Positions 49,906 to 60,837 of a stretch of 64,000 nucleotides of DNA are shown here, in pieces. The notes below the pieces were generated by a model. The model saw only the letters and a list, made by a program, of their open reading frames with translations, was not told the DNA's origin and did no database searches. A program made the position numbers and the translations under genes. Source of the DNA: Ectocarpus siliculosus. Taxonomy: Eukaryota > Sar > Phaeophyceae > Ectocarpales > Ectocarpaceae. The stretch covers positions 899,087 through 963,086 of the forward strand of contig FN649759.1 of the NCBI GenBank assembly GCA_000310025.1, read 5' to 3'. Position 1 is the stretch's first letter, and the number at the start of each line of letters is the position of its first letter.

Positions 49906-50267
49906 CGGCAATGCTATTCGCTCCACCGGTGGAGTCAGTTCTTATTTGCTCCACCAGGCAGATCTCCACCCACAGAGCTTCAATCGACCTCAAACCAATT
50001 ACATCGTGTAGGTATGGTCTACAGCTATCTGCAATGCTGCTTGCAAGCTACAATCCGACTATTGGCTGCAGAGATATGCTGAAAAAGGGGGTTCCGCAGC
50101 ATGTCAGGAAGCAGTAATGGTCTGGAACCTCCGTCCCCACCGCTCCAATTGCCCTCAAATTTTTTGCATGGTGTTTGCACGGTCCATCCCGTTTTTTTAA
50201 GCTTTCATACACTCACTTCCGATGTTTTCCCGCAGAGATATGGTCAACCGACGGGGTTCCCCAGTTT

Positions 50268-50892
50268 TTAGGGGGGGGGGGGGGGGTGTACTCATAGTCG
50301 TGCATGCCGTAGTCGTTTGACCATTGACCTCGCATCCCTACAAAGCCGGGACGGAGCACGCCGGGTTCTCACCGGACCAGGCTCTCACATCACCAAGCGC
50401 AAAGCGCCGTGAGGTATTTGGCGAGTCGCATGAAGGGTGAGCTGCATCCTGCTAAGGGTGTTCGGCATCTTGTGCTTACTTCCTTGCGTACGGATGACAG
50501 CTACGTATGACTTAATTTATTTTCTGGTGCTTTCACTTCCAGAGACAGTTGTAAGCACTGTGTAACTGCCTCGAGGAAGCTTGACCATTTTAACACAACG
50601 TGGTGCGATCATCCCCCGTTGCGCGGAGTGAGGGTTCTCGCCCGCACAACATGATCTACTCGACCACCATTATGGTTACCGCCAAAAAAAAAAAAAAACG
50701 AGGTAAAAAAAAAAAAAACGGTAACCTGGTTGCCGAGTTCACGAAGTGAACTGGCTTATTTTACAACGTCGTTGCCAAGCGACGAAAACCCAATCCCGAT
50801 GGCAAACACCGAGTGGGGGGCTTGTTTTACAACGTCGTTGCCAAGCGACGAAAACCCGAACCCCGATGGCAAACACCGAGAGGGGTGCAGTA
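50268..50892. mobile_element. Nested repeat element D, copy 1 (inside left foldback arm)
   Basis: It interrupts the left arm between CCCCAG and TATCTAGG, which are adjacent (as GCAG-TATCTAGG) in the mirrored right arm. It starts with a run of about 15 G, then ACTCATAGTCGTGCATGCC, and ends with two copies of a 64-bp unit containing TTACAACGTCGTTGCC and CGATGGCAAACACCGAG. A second copy lies at 60.88-61.58 kb. No open frame suggests a protein. Confidence 0.8.
50757..50886 (+). repeat. 64-bp minisatellite of element D, two copies
   Basis: Two head-to-tail units, each with ACAACGTCGTTGCCAAGCGA followed by CGAAAACCC, CCCGATGGCAAACACCGAG and a G-rich spacer. Confidence 0.9.
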
Positions 50893-50943
50893 TCTAGGGG
50901 GGGGGTAACTGGCAATAATCCCGCTATACCTCCCGTCACATAG

Positions 50944-51660
50944 CTGAACCACGCCTAACTCGGCCTGCATCGTGTTGGCACGGCTCACAGCTATCATTCA
51001 ACCCATCCTCCACCCCAAATCGGACCAGTGGGTGCAGAGAAACGCCCCCGCGCGGGGGCTCAGTGACTCAAGGGCCGGTGGAGCAGATAAGCTTATCTGC
51101 TCCACCAGGTCAACTGTACTGTTTGTCCTACTACGGCTTGTATTGTGTCGGCACGGCTCACATCTATCATTCAAGCCATCGGACACCCCGATCGGACCAG
51201 TGGGTGCAGAGAAACGCCCACCCACGGGGGCTCACGGACTCAAGGGCCGCTGGAGCAGATAAGCTTAACTACTCCACCAGGCCAAACTCTATCTGGCACT
51301 GTTTGTCTTACGAAGACTTGCCTTGTGTTGGCCGGGCTCACAGCTATCATACAAGCCATGGGACACCCCGATCGAACCAGTGGGGGGAGAGAAACATCCA
51401 CCCACGGGGGTTCAGTGACTCAAGGGTTGGTGGAGCAGATAAGCTTAACTACTCCACCAGGCCAAACTCTATCTACTAGGTGCTGTTTGTCTTACGAAGA
51501 CTTTCATTGTGTTGGCCCGGCCCACAACTATCATACAAGCCATCGGGCACCCCAATCGGACCAGTGGGTGCAGGGAAACGCCAACCCACGGGGGCTCAGC
51601 GGCTCAAGGGCCGGTGGAGCTTACTGCTCCACCTGCCAAACTCTATCTACACCGGGCGCT
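50944..51660 (+). repeat. Foldback left arm: four tandem units of about 175 bp
   Basis: Each unit runs from CTCCACCAGG through CTGTTTGTCYTAC, GTGTTGGC, GGCTCACAGCTATCAT, CGGACCAGTGGGTGCAG and CCCACGGGGGCTCA to GGTGGAGCAGATAAGCTTA. The joint between units is itself a palindrome centred on AAGCTT, perfect over 30 bp at about 51078-51107. Confidence 0.9.
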
Positions 51661-51939
51661 GATCGTCGTACGACGACTGTGACAGGATAGGGGCACCCCC
51701 TGGATATGGGAAATTTTCTCAAACGGGCTCCCCTCCGGGCCAACGGACACTCCTCCCCACCCACCCCGACTAACGGGCACACCCCCCAATAACGCCCCCC
51801 CTCCTGGTGGTTTGGGGCACTCCGCCTCAACTAACGGCACTCTCCGTCAACAACGGCCACCCCCTCCTCCATTGTCGGTACTCCTCTCTGCTCACGGACA
51901 CCTCTTGGCGCCGTGTTCGGACGGTGCAGTGCTCTGTAT

Positions 51940-52790
51940 GTAGTATACACTGTATTTCCTGGACACAGACAATGTATTCTCTGATCACATACACTGTATT
52001 TGTTGATCAGATACGGCAAACACTGTATTCCCTGAGCAGATTCACTGTATTCCCTCATCAAGATACACCGTATTCCCTCGCTCGTTTCACTGTATTCCAG
52101 AATCAAATGCGTTGTATTCCCTGGTCAGGATCACTGTATTTCCTTATCCGATACACAGTGCTCGTCGTACTTTTCACTGTATTCCCTGAGTAGATTTACT
52201 GTGTTCCCTCATCAGATACACCATATTGCCTCGTTCGTTTCACTGTATTCCCTCATCAAATACACTGTATTCCCTGGTCAGGATCTCCGTATTCCCTCTT
52301 CAAATACACTACCGTATTCCTTGTACTTTTCACTGCATTCCCTAATCAGATTCAATGTATCCCTCATCAGATGTACACACCGTGGAATGCAGTGAATCTG
52401 ATGAAGGAATACAGTGTATCTGATGAGGGAACACAATGAATCTGCTCTGGGAATACAGTGTATCTGATGAGGGAACACAATGAATCTGCTATGGGAATAC
52501 AGCGTATCTAATCAGGGAATACAGTGTATCTGACGAGGGAATACGGCGATTCTGATAAGGGAATGAAAGGAATCTGATTAGGGAAACATTGTGTCTGATG
52601 AGGGAATACAGTGAATCTGCTCAGGGAATACAGTGTATCTGACGAGGGAATACAGTGTATCCCCTCAGGGAATACAGCGTGTGTGATCTGGGAATACAGT
52701 AGTATCCCGTGACAGCGTAGAATGTGATCAGGTAATACAGTGAATATGACTTAAGGATACAGTGAATGTGACGAGGAAATGGCTCCACAC
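51940..52790. repeat. Foldback centre: mirrored short repeats
   Basis: About 440 bp of short units built on CACTGTATTCCCTSATCAGAT are followed from about 52380 by the same units in reverse complement (GGGAATACAGTG). Units are about 30-35 bp. This forms the tip of the hairpin. Confidence 0.85.
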
Positions 52791-52799
52791 AGAGGCCAC

Positions 52800-53470
52800 A
52801 TATCTGCTCCACAGGCCATTGGGCGATGAGTCCCCGTGGGTTGGCGTTTCCCTGCATCAACTGGCCCCATTGGGGTGCCCGATGGCTTGAATGGTCGTTG
52901 TGAGCCGGACCAGCACAATGAAAGTCTTCGTAAGACAAAAAACGCCCGTTGTAGATAGAGTTTGGTCTGGTGGAGCAGTTGAGCTTATCTGCTCCACCGA
53001 CCCTTGAGTCACTGAACCCCCGTGGGTGGATGTTTCTCTCCCCCCACTGGTTCGATCGGGGTGTCTGATGGCTTGCATGATAGCTGTGAGCCCGGCCAAC
53101 ACAAGGCAAGTCTTCGTAAGACAAACAGCGCCAGATAGAGTTTGGTCTGGTGGAGTACTTAAGCTTATCTGCTCCAGCGGCCCTTGAGTCCGTGAGCCCC
53201 CGTGGGTGGGCGTTTCTCTGCACCCACTGGTCCGATCGGGGTGTCCGATGGCTTGAATGATAGATGTGAGCCGTGCCGACACAATACAAGCCGTAGTAGG
53301 ACAAACAGTACAGTTGGCCTGGTGGAGCAGATAAGCTTATCTGCTCCACCGGCCCTTGAGTCACTGAGCCCCCGCGTGGGGGCGTTTCTCTGCACCCACT
53401 GGTCCGATTTGGGGTGGAGGATGGGTTGAATGATAGCTGTGAGCCGTGCCAACACGATGCGGGCCGAGTT
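52800..53470 (-). repeat. Foldback right arm: four tandem units, inverted
   Basis: These are the same four unit types as in the left arm, in reverse order and orientation. The correspondence is unit by unit: the unit with the perfect AAGCTT palindrome is outermost-but-one in both arms. The arms were therefore copied as a whole rather than expanded independently. Confidence 0.88.
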
Positions 53471-53898
53471 AGGCGTGGTTCAACTACAATGTGACGGGAG
53501 ATATAGCGGGATTATTGCCAGTTACCCCCCCCCTAGATACTGCGGAACCCCGTCGGTTGACCATATCTCTGCGGGAAGACATCGGATGTGAGTGTATGAT
53601 AGCTTAGAAGAACGGCATGGACCGTGCAGACACGATGCAAAAGATTTGAGGTCAATTGGAGCGGTGTGGACGGAGGTTCGAGGCGATTACTGCTTCCTGA
53701 CACGCTGCGGAACCCCCTTTTTCAGCATATCTCTGCAGCCAATAGTCGGATTGTAGCTTGTAAGTAGCATTGCAGATAGCTGTAGTCCATACCTACACGA
53801 TGTAATTGGTTTGAGGTCGATTGAAGCTCTGTGGGTGGAGATCTGCCTGGTGGAGCAAATAAGAACTTACTCCACCGGTGGAGCAAATAGCATTACCG

Positions 53899-55769
53899 TA
53901 GAAATAAAGAAACGAAACGGAGAAAGGCGAAAGAAGCGGCTACAGCAGTAGACGAATGTAATACTTGGGATAGAGGAGAGAGTTCGCCAATCCCATGCAG
54001 CATAATATATGTACATACACACACATGGAGAAAGTTCTTTGCCTGCCGTGAACTCCTTTTTATGTTGGCGAGCAATGTTCCTTGAGGCCATCTCGTGTAC
54101 TCTCGAAAATGCGCGGCAGCGGCAAGGGCGGCAATCGCGATAAACCGGCGACAACGCTTCGCGGACCCTTGGAACCAAAGATACTACCGAACTAGGCTAG
54201 CTATCCCAAGAGCCGCGGAAAGGGGAGGGACGCGGAGAGAGGGCGAAGGAGAGATATGGGCGAAGGCGTATGTAGTACGCGCTTCCTCCGTGGTAGAGGT
54301 GGCCTACCCAACTGTATACTCAGTTTGACATGGAAAGCGTCCTCAGTTGGTGGCTTGCGGCTCTCTCTTACAGCACACACCGACAACATTCATTATGAAC
54401 ATGGACGAGATGGAAGGGGGGCAGGAAAAAGTCGACTTGTCAACGCAAAGAGGAACTGTTGCACATCTTGTCAACTTGTCAAGGTTCGACGTAGACCTGT
54501 GTAGCCGCGTAGATGCACATCACACCACCGAACCATGTACTTCAGCAAGACCAGGGGCAGCGATCGCGGCAATTGACGTGTGATCCGGAAACCCTGCTTC
54601 ACATGCGGTCCGAAAACACTGCTCAACTGAAAGCAACCACACAAAAAACCGAGAGAAACAAAAGAAAAAATGGCCTGCATATGCGACGTAGATACAGTAT
54701 ATATTCCGAACGTTGTAATGAACGACAGTGACGATGGTTGTTGCTGTCCGTGCACGTTTTAGGGGATAAGTGATGAGTACGGCTGTCCAACATTACCAGA
54801 CAGAGACACCGTACATACCCCCGAGATGCCCGCTGTGGTGCATCACAGCAACAAACCATCAAGGTGGCAATGATGGAAAGCCCCGCTCACTCGCAAGAAA
54901 AAAAAACACATTTGTGATGCAACCGGACGGATGTTCAACCGCCTCGTTCGGGGTGCGGCATAGATAAGGCCGACTTAACGGCCACAGGAGGCGGAAGCTC
55001 CTCACACTCGGGGAGGGGTGATGATCTGCGATTCCCCACCGACGAATACTCGAGAATCCGCGAAATTTGCATTGTAACTCGAGATCAGTATTTCGACATG
55101 AAACATGGATATTGGTCTGAGAAACTGACAACAACCGTTCCGGTGTCAACTCCAAGAATGCTTAATTGGAACGAGCGATTGTCTATCTTCATGGCGATTC
55201 AAGGACCATGTCGCGGTCGTTACAAACATCCAGCAATGGCATATATGCCCATGGACTTGCCCGAAGCCATCACCACGCTTTCATCCCCACCCGCCCCCCA
55301 ACGCCTGCAGGTCGGCTCGTTTCGTCTCTCTGGGACAGACACAAATCCATGTTGAATAAAGGCTACACACCCAACGGCGACCAATCCTTGTGAAATGGGG
55401 TCCTCACCTCCATCTCCGCAGGTTAAATGACCAGGGACTAGAGTCAATCAAACTGTAAATCGGTGTACGGCATTTCACAACGTCACGAAAGCTCGGTGCC
55501 GGAACTGATGTATCCACCACAATGGATTACCCGAGACGTCGTCCGTGATACTTGCACTACTGGCTACCAACTACCGCCCTTTTGGGCATTTTTTGTAGCG
55601 CAGAAAATACGAAGTCGTAACAACCAGTGGCTACAAATCGACGTGCCTGCGCGTCAGAGGCTCCCTCGCTGACACGCATGGAGATTACAAAAACTCCTAT
55701 CCATAAACGCCCTGTTCAATGCCGGACACAGGAGGATTCGCACAACCGGGGGCGTGTCTCCCAGACGGT
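53899..55769. other. No gene recognised
   Basis: Several frames of 60-100 codons, no motifs, no splice chain. Confidence 0.4.
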
Positions 55770-57110
55770 TCATAGCAGACGAACCTCGTCCCGAGGTACA
55801 CTTTGTAAGGAAACCGGCCACACAACTTGGGCGACGGGCTGGTTGAATTTATTCCCGAACGATAGCTGCCGCAGGAACGCCGGCCACACGACGTCGTCGA
55901 GAGGTCGGTTAAAGCGAACCCCGAACGATAGCTGCTGCAGGGAGGCCGGCCACACGACTGTGGCAATGGGCTGGTTGAAACGATCCCCAAGCGATAGCTG
56001 CTGCAGGAAGGCCGGCCACACGACGTCATCGAGAGGCTGGTTGAAGCTAACCCCGAACGATAGCTGCTGCAGGGAGGCCGGCCACACGTGTTCGTCAACA
56101 GGCTAGTCGAAACAATCTGCAAACAATAGCTGCTGCAGGGAGGCCGGCCACACGACTTCGTCAACAGGGTGGTCGAACAGCTCTCCAAACGATAGCTGCT
56201 GGAGGGAGGCAGGCCAAACGACCTCGGCGATGGGATGGTTGAAGCAAAACCCGAACGATAGCTCCTGCAGAAAGACCGGCCACACGACCTCGGCTAGAGG
56301 CTGGTTGAAACTATCTCCAAACCATAGCTGCTGCAGGGAGGCCGGCCACACGACATGGGCGATGGGTTGATTGAAACCATCCCCAAGCACTAGCTGCTGG
56401 AGGGAGGCCGGCCACATGACTTCGGCAATGGGATGGTCGAATTTGGACCTGAGCGCCAGATGCTGCAGGGACGCCGGCCACACGACCTCTTGGATAGGTT
56501 GATTGAACGCCCTCCCGAACGACAGGTGCTTCAGGGAGACCGGCCACGCGACTTCAATAATGGGCTGATCAAAGTTGTGCTCGAATGTCAACTTCTGGAG
56601 AGCTGCCGGCCACACAACCTCAGCGATGGGCTGGTTGAATTCGTACCCGAAGTCCAGCTGCTGCAAGGAGGCCGGCCACTCGAAGTTGATGATGGGCTGG
56701 TTAAAGCGCCATGCAAACGATAGCTGCCGAAGGGAGGCCGGCCACACAACCTCAGCGATGGGCTGGTTGAAACTATCTCCAAGCGATAGATGCTGCAGGG
56801 AGGCCGGCCACACAACCTCAGCGATGGGCTGGTTGAAACTATCTCCAAGCGATAGGTGCTGCAGGGAGGTCGGCCACGCGACTTCGTCAAGAGGCTGGTT
56901 GAAGAAACACCCGAACGATAGATGCTGCAGGAGGGCCGGCCACACGACCTCGGAAAGAGGCTGGTCGAAACAATCTCCAAACGATAGCTGCTGCAGGGAG
57001 GCCGGCCACGAGGTCTTGTTCACTGGCGTATCCAACTCCAACACCAGCCAATTGAGCTTCTTGAGCCAAAACATCGATCCTAGGCTTGCTGCAGATGATT
57101 GTCCATTCAT
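55770..57110 (-). pseudogene. FNIP-like repeat protein with one in-frame stop
   Basis: From ATG at 57110 a short leader (MNGQSSAASLGSMFWLKKLN) opens into 18-19 units of exactly 22 residues (66 bp). The consensus is WPASLQQLSFGxxFNQPIAEVV. This is the spacing and signature (FNQP) of FNIP repeats, a leucine-rich-repeat relative known from Dictyostelium and giant DNA viruses; they form curved binding surfaces. Units 3 and 4 are identical in protein, so the array is still expanding. One TAG at 56103-56105 replaces the usual Gln codon of FDQP in unit 14. The same frame then continues for five more units to a second stop. The result is a 335-residue truncated product, a readthrough case, or a base error. 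The frame is open upstream to 57500 without an ATG, so an upstream exon is possible. No F-box or other partner domain is visible. Confidence 0.82.
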
Positions 57111-60050
57111 GCGCTGATATGATGATCCAGACCGACGCTCGTTGGCAGAACTCTGCGGCAGAACCTCCGTCGGGAGTCCCCATGTTAAACCAAAAGCCTG
57201 CACAGCCGGCACGCGACTCACGATGCAATCCTCTCGACTGCGTTTGCTGGCTGTGGTGTGTGGTTGGCGAGGAGACCACAGGCTAAGGGGCGTTTGTCCA
57301 TCCACTCGGACGTGCAAGGTTGGGACACATCTGCATGCTCCACAAAACTCCAGCGACACACGCTGTAGCTCCAGCGTAGATGCATACCAACGCCTTTTCC
57401 CCCCATCGTAAGTCTGGTTCAAGGCGACGATGAAGGCGTCCAGGCACTCGCTTCGTCCTGAGACAGTGGGAAGCAGATACACACGTGGGAATGCCCACAA
57501 TAGAAATGTTGTGGGACCTGAGAAAGGTTCTGGATGCGCAGCTGGTAGGTTAAAGTCGGATGCAGGGAAGAAAGTCAGAGTGGAGGGGGGTCCTCCCAGT
57601 CGAACAACAAGACGACGGCCCCCATTTCACTTGCCGACATCAAGCCTTGGTCGCCAGACAAAGTAGCGGTGCCCCTTGATCGATCACATGTTCTTTCTTC
57701 GAATATGTTCATATTCGACACCCCTCCTTTTACCGCTAGTTGCGTCGGGGGCAGATATCCAATTTTAATATTTAGGCCTCTACAACCCTAAAAAAAACGA
57801 ACAGCAACTTGGGGTCTTCGGTAATAAATGTGATGAAGTGAGACTACTTGTATGGCACACTGAAGCTATTCTTGAAAGAGAAGCCAAGACCAGTAGGCTC
57901 TCCGACACCACTTCCGGTGATGCTGGGGCGATATTTCCATCTCCAAAACCCGGTAATCAAACCAACCACTCTCGGATGGTGTGCCTGTATCGAAAAGGAT
58001 GACCTCTATCCCCAGCAATCAAGACTTGTCGTTCCATTCCAAACGCTCATTTTATCAAGAGGAACAGCAGAAACAAACCTTAAGCTCCGTACAGTATTCT
58101 ATGGGATTGGTGTTCTTTGCCCGGGTTAGAGTTTGATGTTTTCGAAGCAACCCTTCTGTCTCTGGCGGGAAAGTCATGTGCTTCGCCCGGAAATCAGTAC
58201 CGGCAACAACAAAGTGTATTGTGAATGCACCTCTTTCGCCTCAAGGAACACGATATTTCCGGGGCCTTGCTACAGTAGCCAGCCCCCGCCATGTTTCGAC
58301 ACAGAATCTGGACGACAAAATGGATTACAGCTCGACCGAAGCGCACGGTAGCTCGTTCGCGCGCTTGTGTGCGTTTTTGATGATACATAATCGCCCGTGT
58401 TGTGCCGCCCGACCCATGCAAGTCTTAGCAGACAAGAGCGAACATGATGCGTGTTGACTATCATAGATTTGTCCAAGCAGGGCTGGGGACCACCGGGCAG
58501 GACGTAGACACGGTGTCTTCGTTCCTTTCGACAGTGCGCTTGTTGGCCTGGTGGCGCCTCTACAACATCGTAGTTGCCGAGCCCCCCATTAGACACACCG
58601 GTGCAGGGGCCAACATGTTTCTGTGCAAGGTTTGTCCTAAAAAGTTTGTAAGAATCCTTCCCGCAAGGTACAAAGCAATGAGAAAGACGTTCGCTGACCC
58701 AACAGCAAACGAGACCCAATTTGATTCCACTCGACGACGGGCGGCTGAAGTTAGAACGTTCTGGGCTGTCTTTAAAAGCCAGTCATCGGGTGGCAAGCCT
58801 TTTCAGCTGTCACTGCCTGATGGCAGACTTCCAACAAGCTTGAGCCTTGCCAGCATCATCGTCCGTTCTTTGGCACACACGGTGGCCATGTCATCTGCAC
58901 ATTCAACTCGAAATCTAGATATGTTCGGCGTGTGATGTTGGAGTCCCGAGGGACACTCCGAAATAAGTATTGATCGAACAAGTCACAGCCAATTCACTTG
59001 CCGCCCGACCAAACTACTTAATGGCTTTCCGAGACAACTCAGAAGATTTTTCCCTTCAGACAGACGGTCAAATATCGAGTGTGGGTGGGATCAACATACA
59101 TTTCTGTTGGCTGGTCGTTAGCGGTGGAGGCCGTTCGGGTGATATTTTCCCTTCTGTTTCCAGACGGCTGTTCGACTTTGAGAGTCTCCATGTTCCTTGA
59201 AGCAGCCGGAACATTGTTTCCAGCACAGCAGCAAGCAGTAGCGGGTAGAACAGCCAAGAATCCTTGCTTGGTCACAAGAACCCGTTCACAGCGGTTTCGA
59301 AAACGCACGTCTGTACTCCGTGGTTGCGCTTGCTGCACGCTGGAAGAACAACAACACGCCCGCGAGAAAAGTCTGAACCGCTGAGTACAGCGGGTGGGCG
59401 ATTCAAGTACCACTGTAGCAATCTATCTGAGAGGTGGGAGGCGTTGTGGCTCGAATCGCTGCTGATGGATGTGGTGTAGAGGTTAGTTGTCTGTCGGTCG
59501 GTCCGATTTGCCTTCTCTTCAACTCAGAACAACACCAGCCGCCTTTGTTGGTTTCCTCTTTTCTACTGTCATCGACTTCCACGTTTGTGCCGCTGTGCTG
59601 CTGGTGCTGTTTTATATTGCTGCTCGGGTCTTGGCTGCTCGTATCGCATTGTTATACCTCCTGTGGCTCTCACCCTTCGTGAGGCACAGGCAAACAAACG
59701 CTGTGGTACATAGCTAGTACCCACACATCGCAGCACACCCGCACGGAGTCGGAACGTGGGCCGAAAATAGTAGAACACAAAGTGGCGACAACTAGGCCTG
59801 CACCCAGGTCGCTGCGGACGTGAGTTCGTTTTTTTGAAAAATTTTATTCCGTTGACCTGTCTGTTTGATTTGTTCCTCCCCCGTCGTGGGTGCAATACGT
59901 ACGTGTATGTACTGTGCGTGATGGTTTGGCTGTGCGTGCACACGTGCATACGTGTATCCATCTTTCCTTAGATCTTTGAAAAACACACACATGCGCGCTG
60001 TTCCTGTCTGGATTCATTCGATACGTCCCACCTTCACATCCATTCTTCGT
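57111..60050. other. Region without a recognised gene
   Basis: The largest candidate is the plus frame 58444-58935. The rest are short frames on both strands, often overlapping. Confidence 0.4.
58444..58935 (+). CDS. Hypothetical 163-codon frame
   Basis: An ATG-started frame with normal-looking composition, including FLSTVRLLAWWRLYNIVV, a CKVCPKKF pair of cysteines and a Ser/Thr-rich end. There are no recognised motifs, no upstream exon and no splice site at its ends. The opposite strand is also open. It is retained only as the best frame in a 3-kb gap. Confidence 0.18.
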   Translation: MMRVDYHRFVQAGLGTTGQDVDTVSSFLSTVRLLAWWRLYNIVVAEPPIRHTGAGANMFLCKVCPKKFVRILPARYKAMRKTFADPTANETQFDSTRRRAAEVRTFWAVFKSQSSGGKPFQLSLPDGRLPTSLSLASIIVRSLAHTVAMSSAHSTRNLDMFGV

Positions 60051-60063
60051 ATATTACAACGCA

Positions 60064-60110
60064 TTGTTGTTGTTGTTGTTGTTGTTGTCTTCACATTAAA
60101 AACCGTTCCG
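60064..60110. repeat. (GTT)n tract plus dispersed repeat (partner at 11.88 kb)
   Basis: Eight or so GTT units are followed by CACATTAAAAACCGTTCCGA. The same combination, with a less pure GTT tract, is at 11884-11930. Confidence 0.8.
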
Positions 60111-60837
60111 ATCTCTCTCTACCCAGTACTTTCGTATGTCTGTACCGATCCAACACTCGACGCGGTCGATTCCCGTGGTCACAGGTTAACTTACCCTGAA
60201 AAGGTACACTCAAATAAACTGGCCCCGAGGGGTCCGCAAGTCAAAAGAAATCAACGACAGATATTCTGGAATCGCATGCTTCCCTCCGGATGTGCGACAC
60301 ACACACACAAATAATGATGCCCGGTCACACTGCCCTAGATACTGTGTGCATGCTAACCGAGCGAACACATACAGCGCTTCTCCGTCCGCCTGTGGCGGGG
60401 GTGTGCGCGTTTCCTGGGCGACTAAACGGCTCGGAAAAATTTCAAGTCGTTTGGCGCGGCCAAGAATCCGCGGCGGTAGGCGACGCAGCATCAGAGAAAA
60501 AAGGCAAAAAAAATGAGTGTGGAAGGAACGAAAACCTAGTTATCCACACAATTTATTGTTCCTAATATATCTGTGATTGCTGTTTGCATGTTCTTGCATC
60601 ACCCCCTGCCGCAGTGCTCTGCTTTACCCCACTCCGGAGGGGCGCCTTGGAAGTGTGATATATTGTGCAAACTTTGTACGGTGCTACTACAAACCGTAGA
60701 CGAAACAAGATAACACACCCCGGTGATGACCTTTTGGGCAAAAAAAACATCGCCACCGGGTGTGATATCGGATGTAGCCTGGGTGATAAAGCAGCTCGAA
60801 GGGGCCCGTAAGGGGGGGTGATACACCAGGAGTGTGA

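Larger units (their letters stand above)
49906..53898. mobile_element. Foldback-type element with arms of tandem repeats
   Basis: Reading inwards from 49906 and, on the other strand, from 53898 gives the same sequence. Shared blocks are CGGYAATGCTATT, CTCCACCGGTGGAG, TTATTTGCTCCACCAGGCAG, a 0.35-kb single-copy part, then four tandem units of about 165-185 bp per arm, and finally short mirrored units around a centre near 52.38 kb. The left arm also carries a separate nested repeat (50.27-50.89 kb) missing from the right arm, so that insertion came later. The right arm is therefore shorter. No transposase was seen inside. This architecture matches foldback (FB-like) elements: long inverted repeats built from tandem subunits. 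Terminal target duplications are not obvious; both flanks are A/T-rich (AAATAA). Confidence 0.85.

Noticed and set aside
51940-52790. CRISPR-like pattern of short repeats
   Set aside because: The spacers are variants of the same unit, orientation flips in the middle, and the context is eukaryotic; it is the tip of the foldback element.
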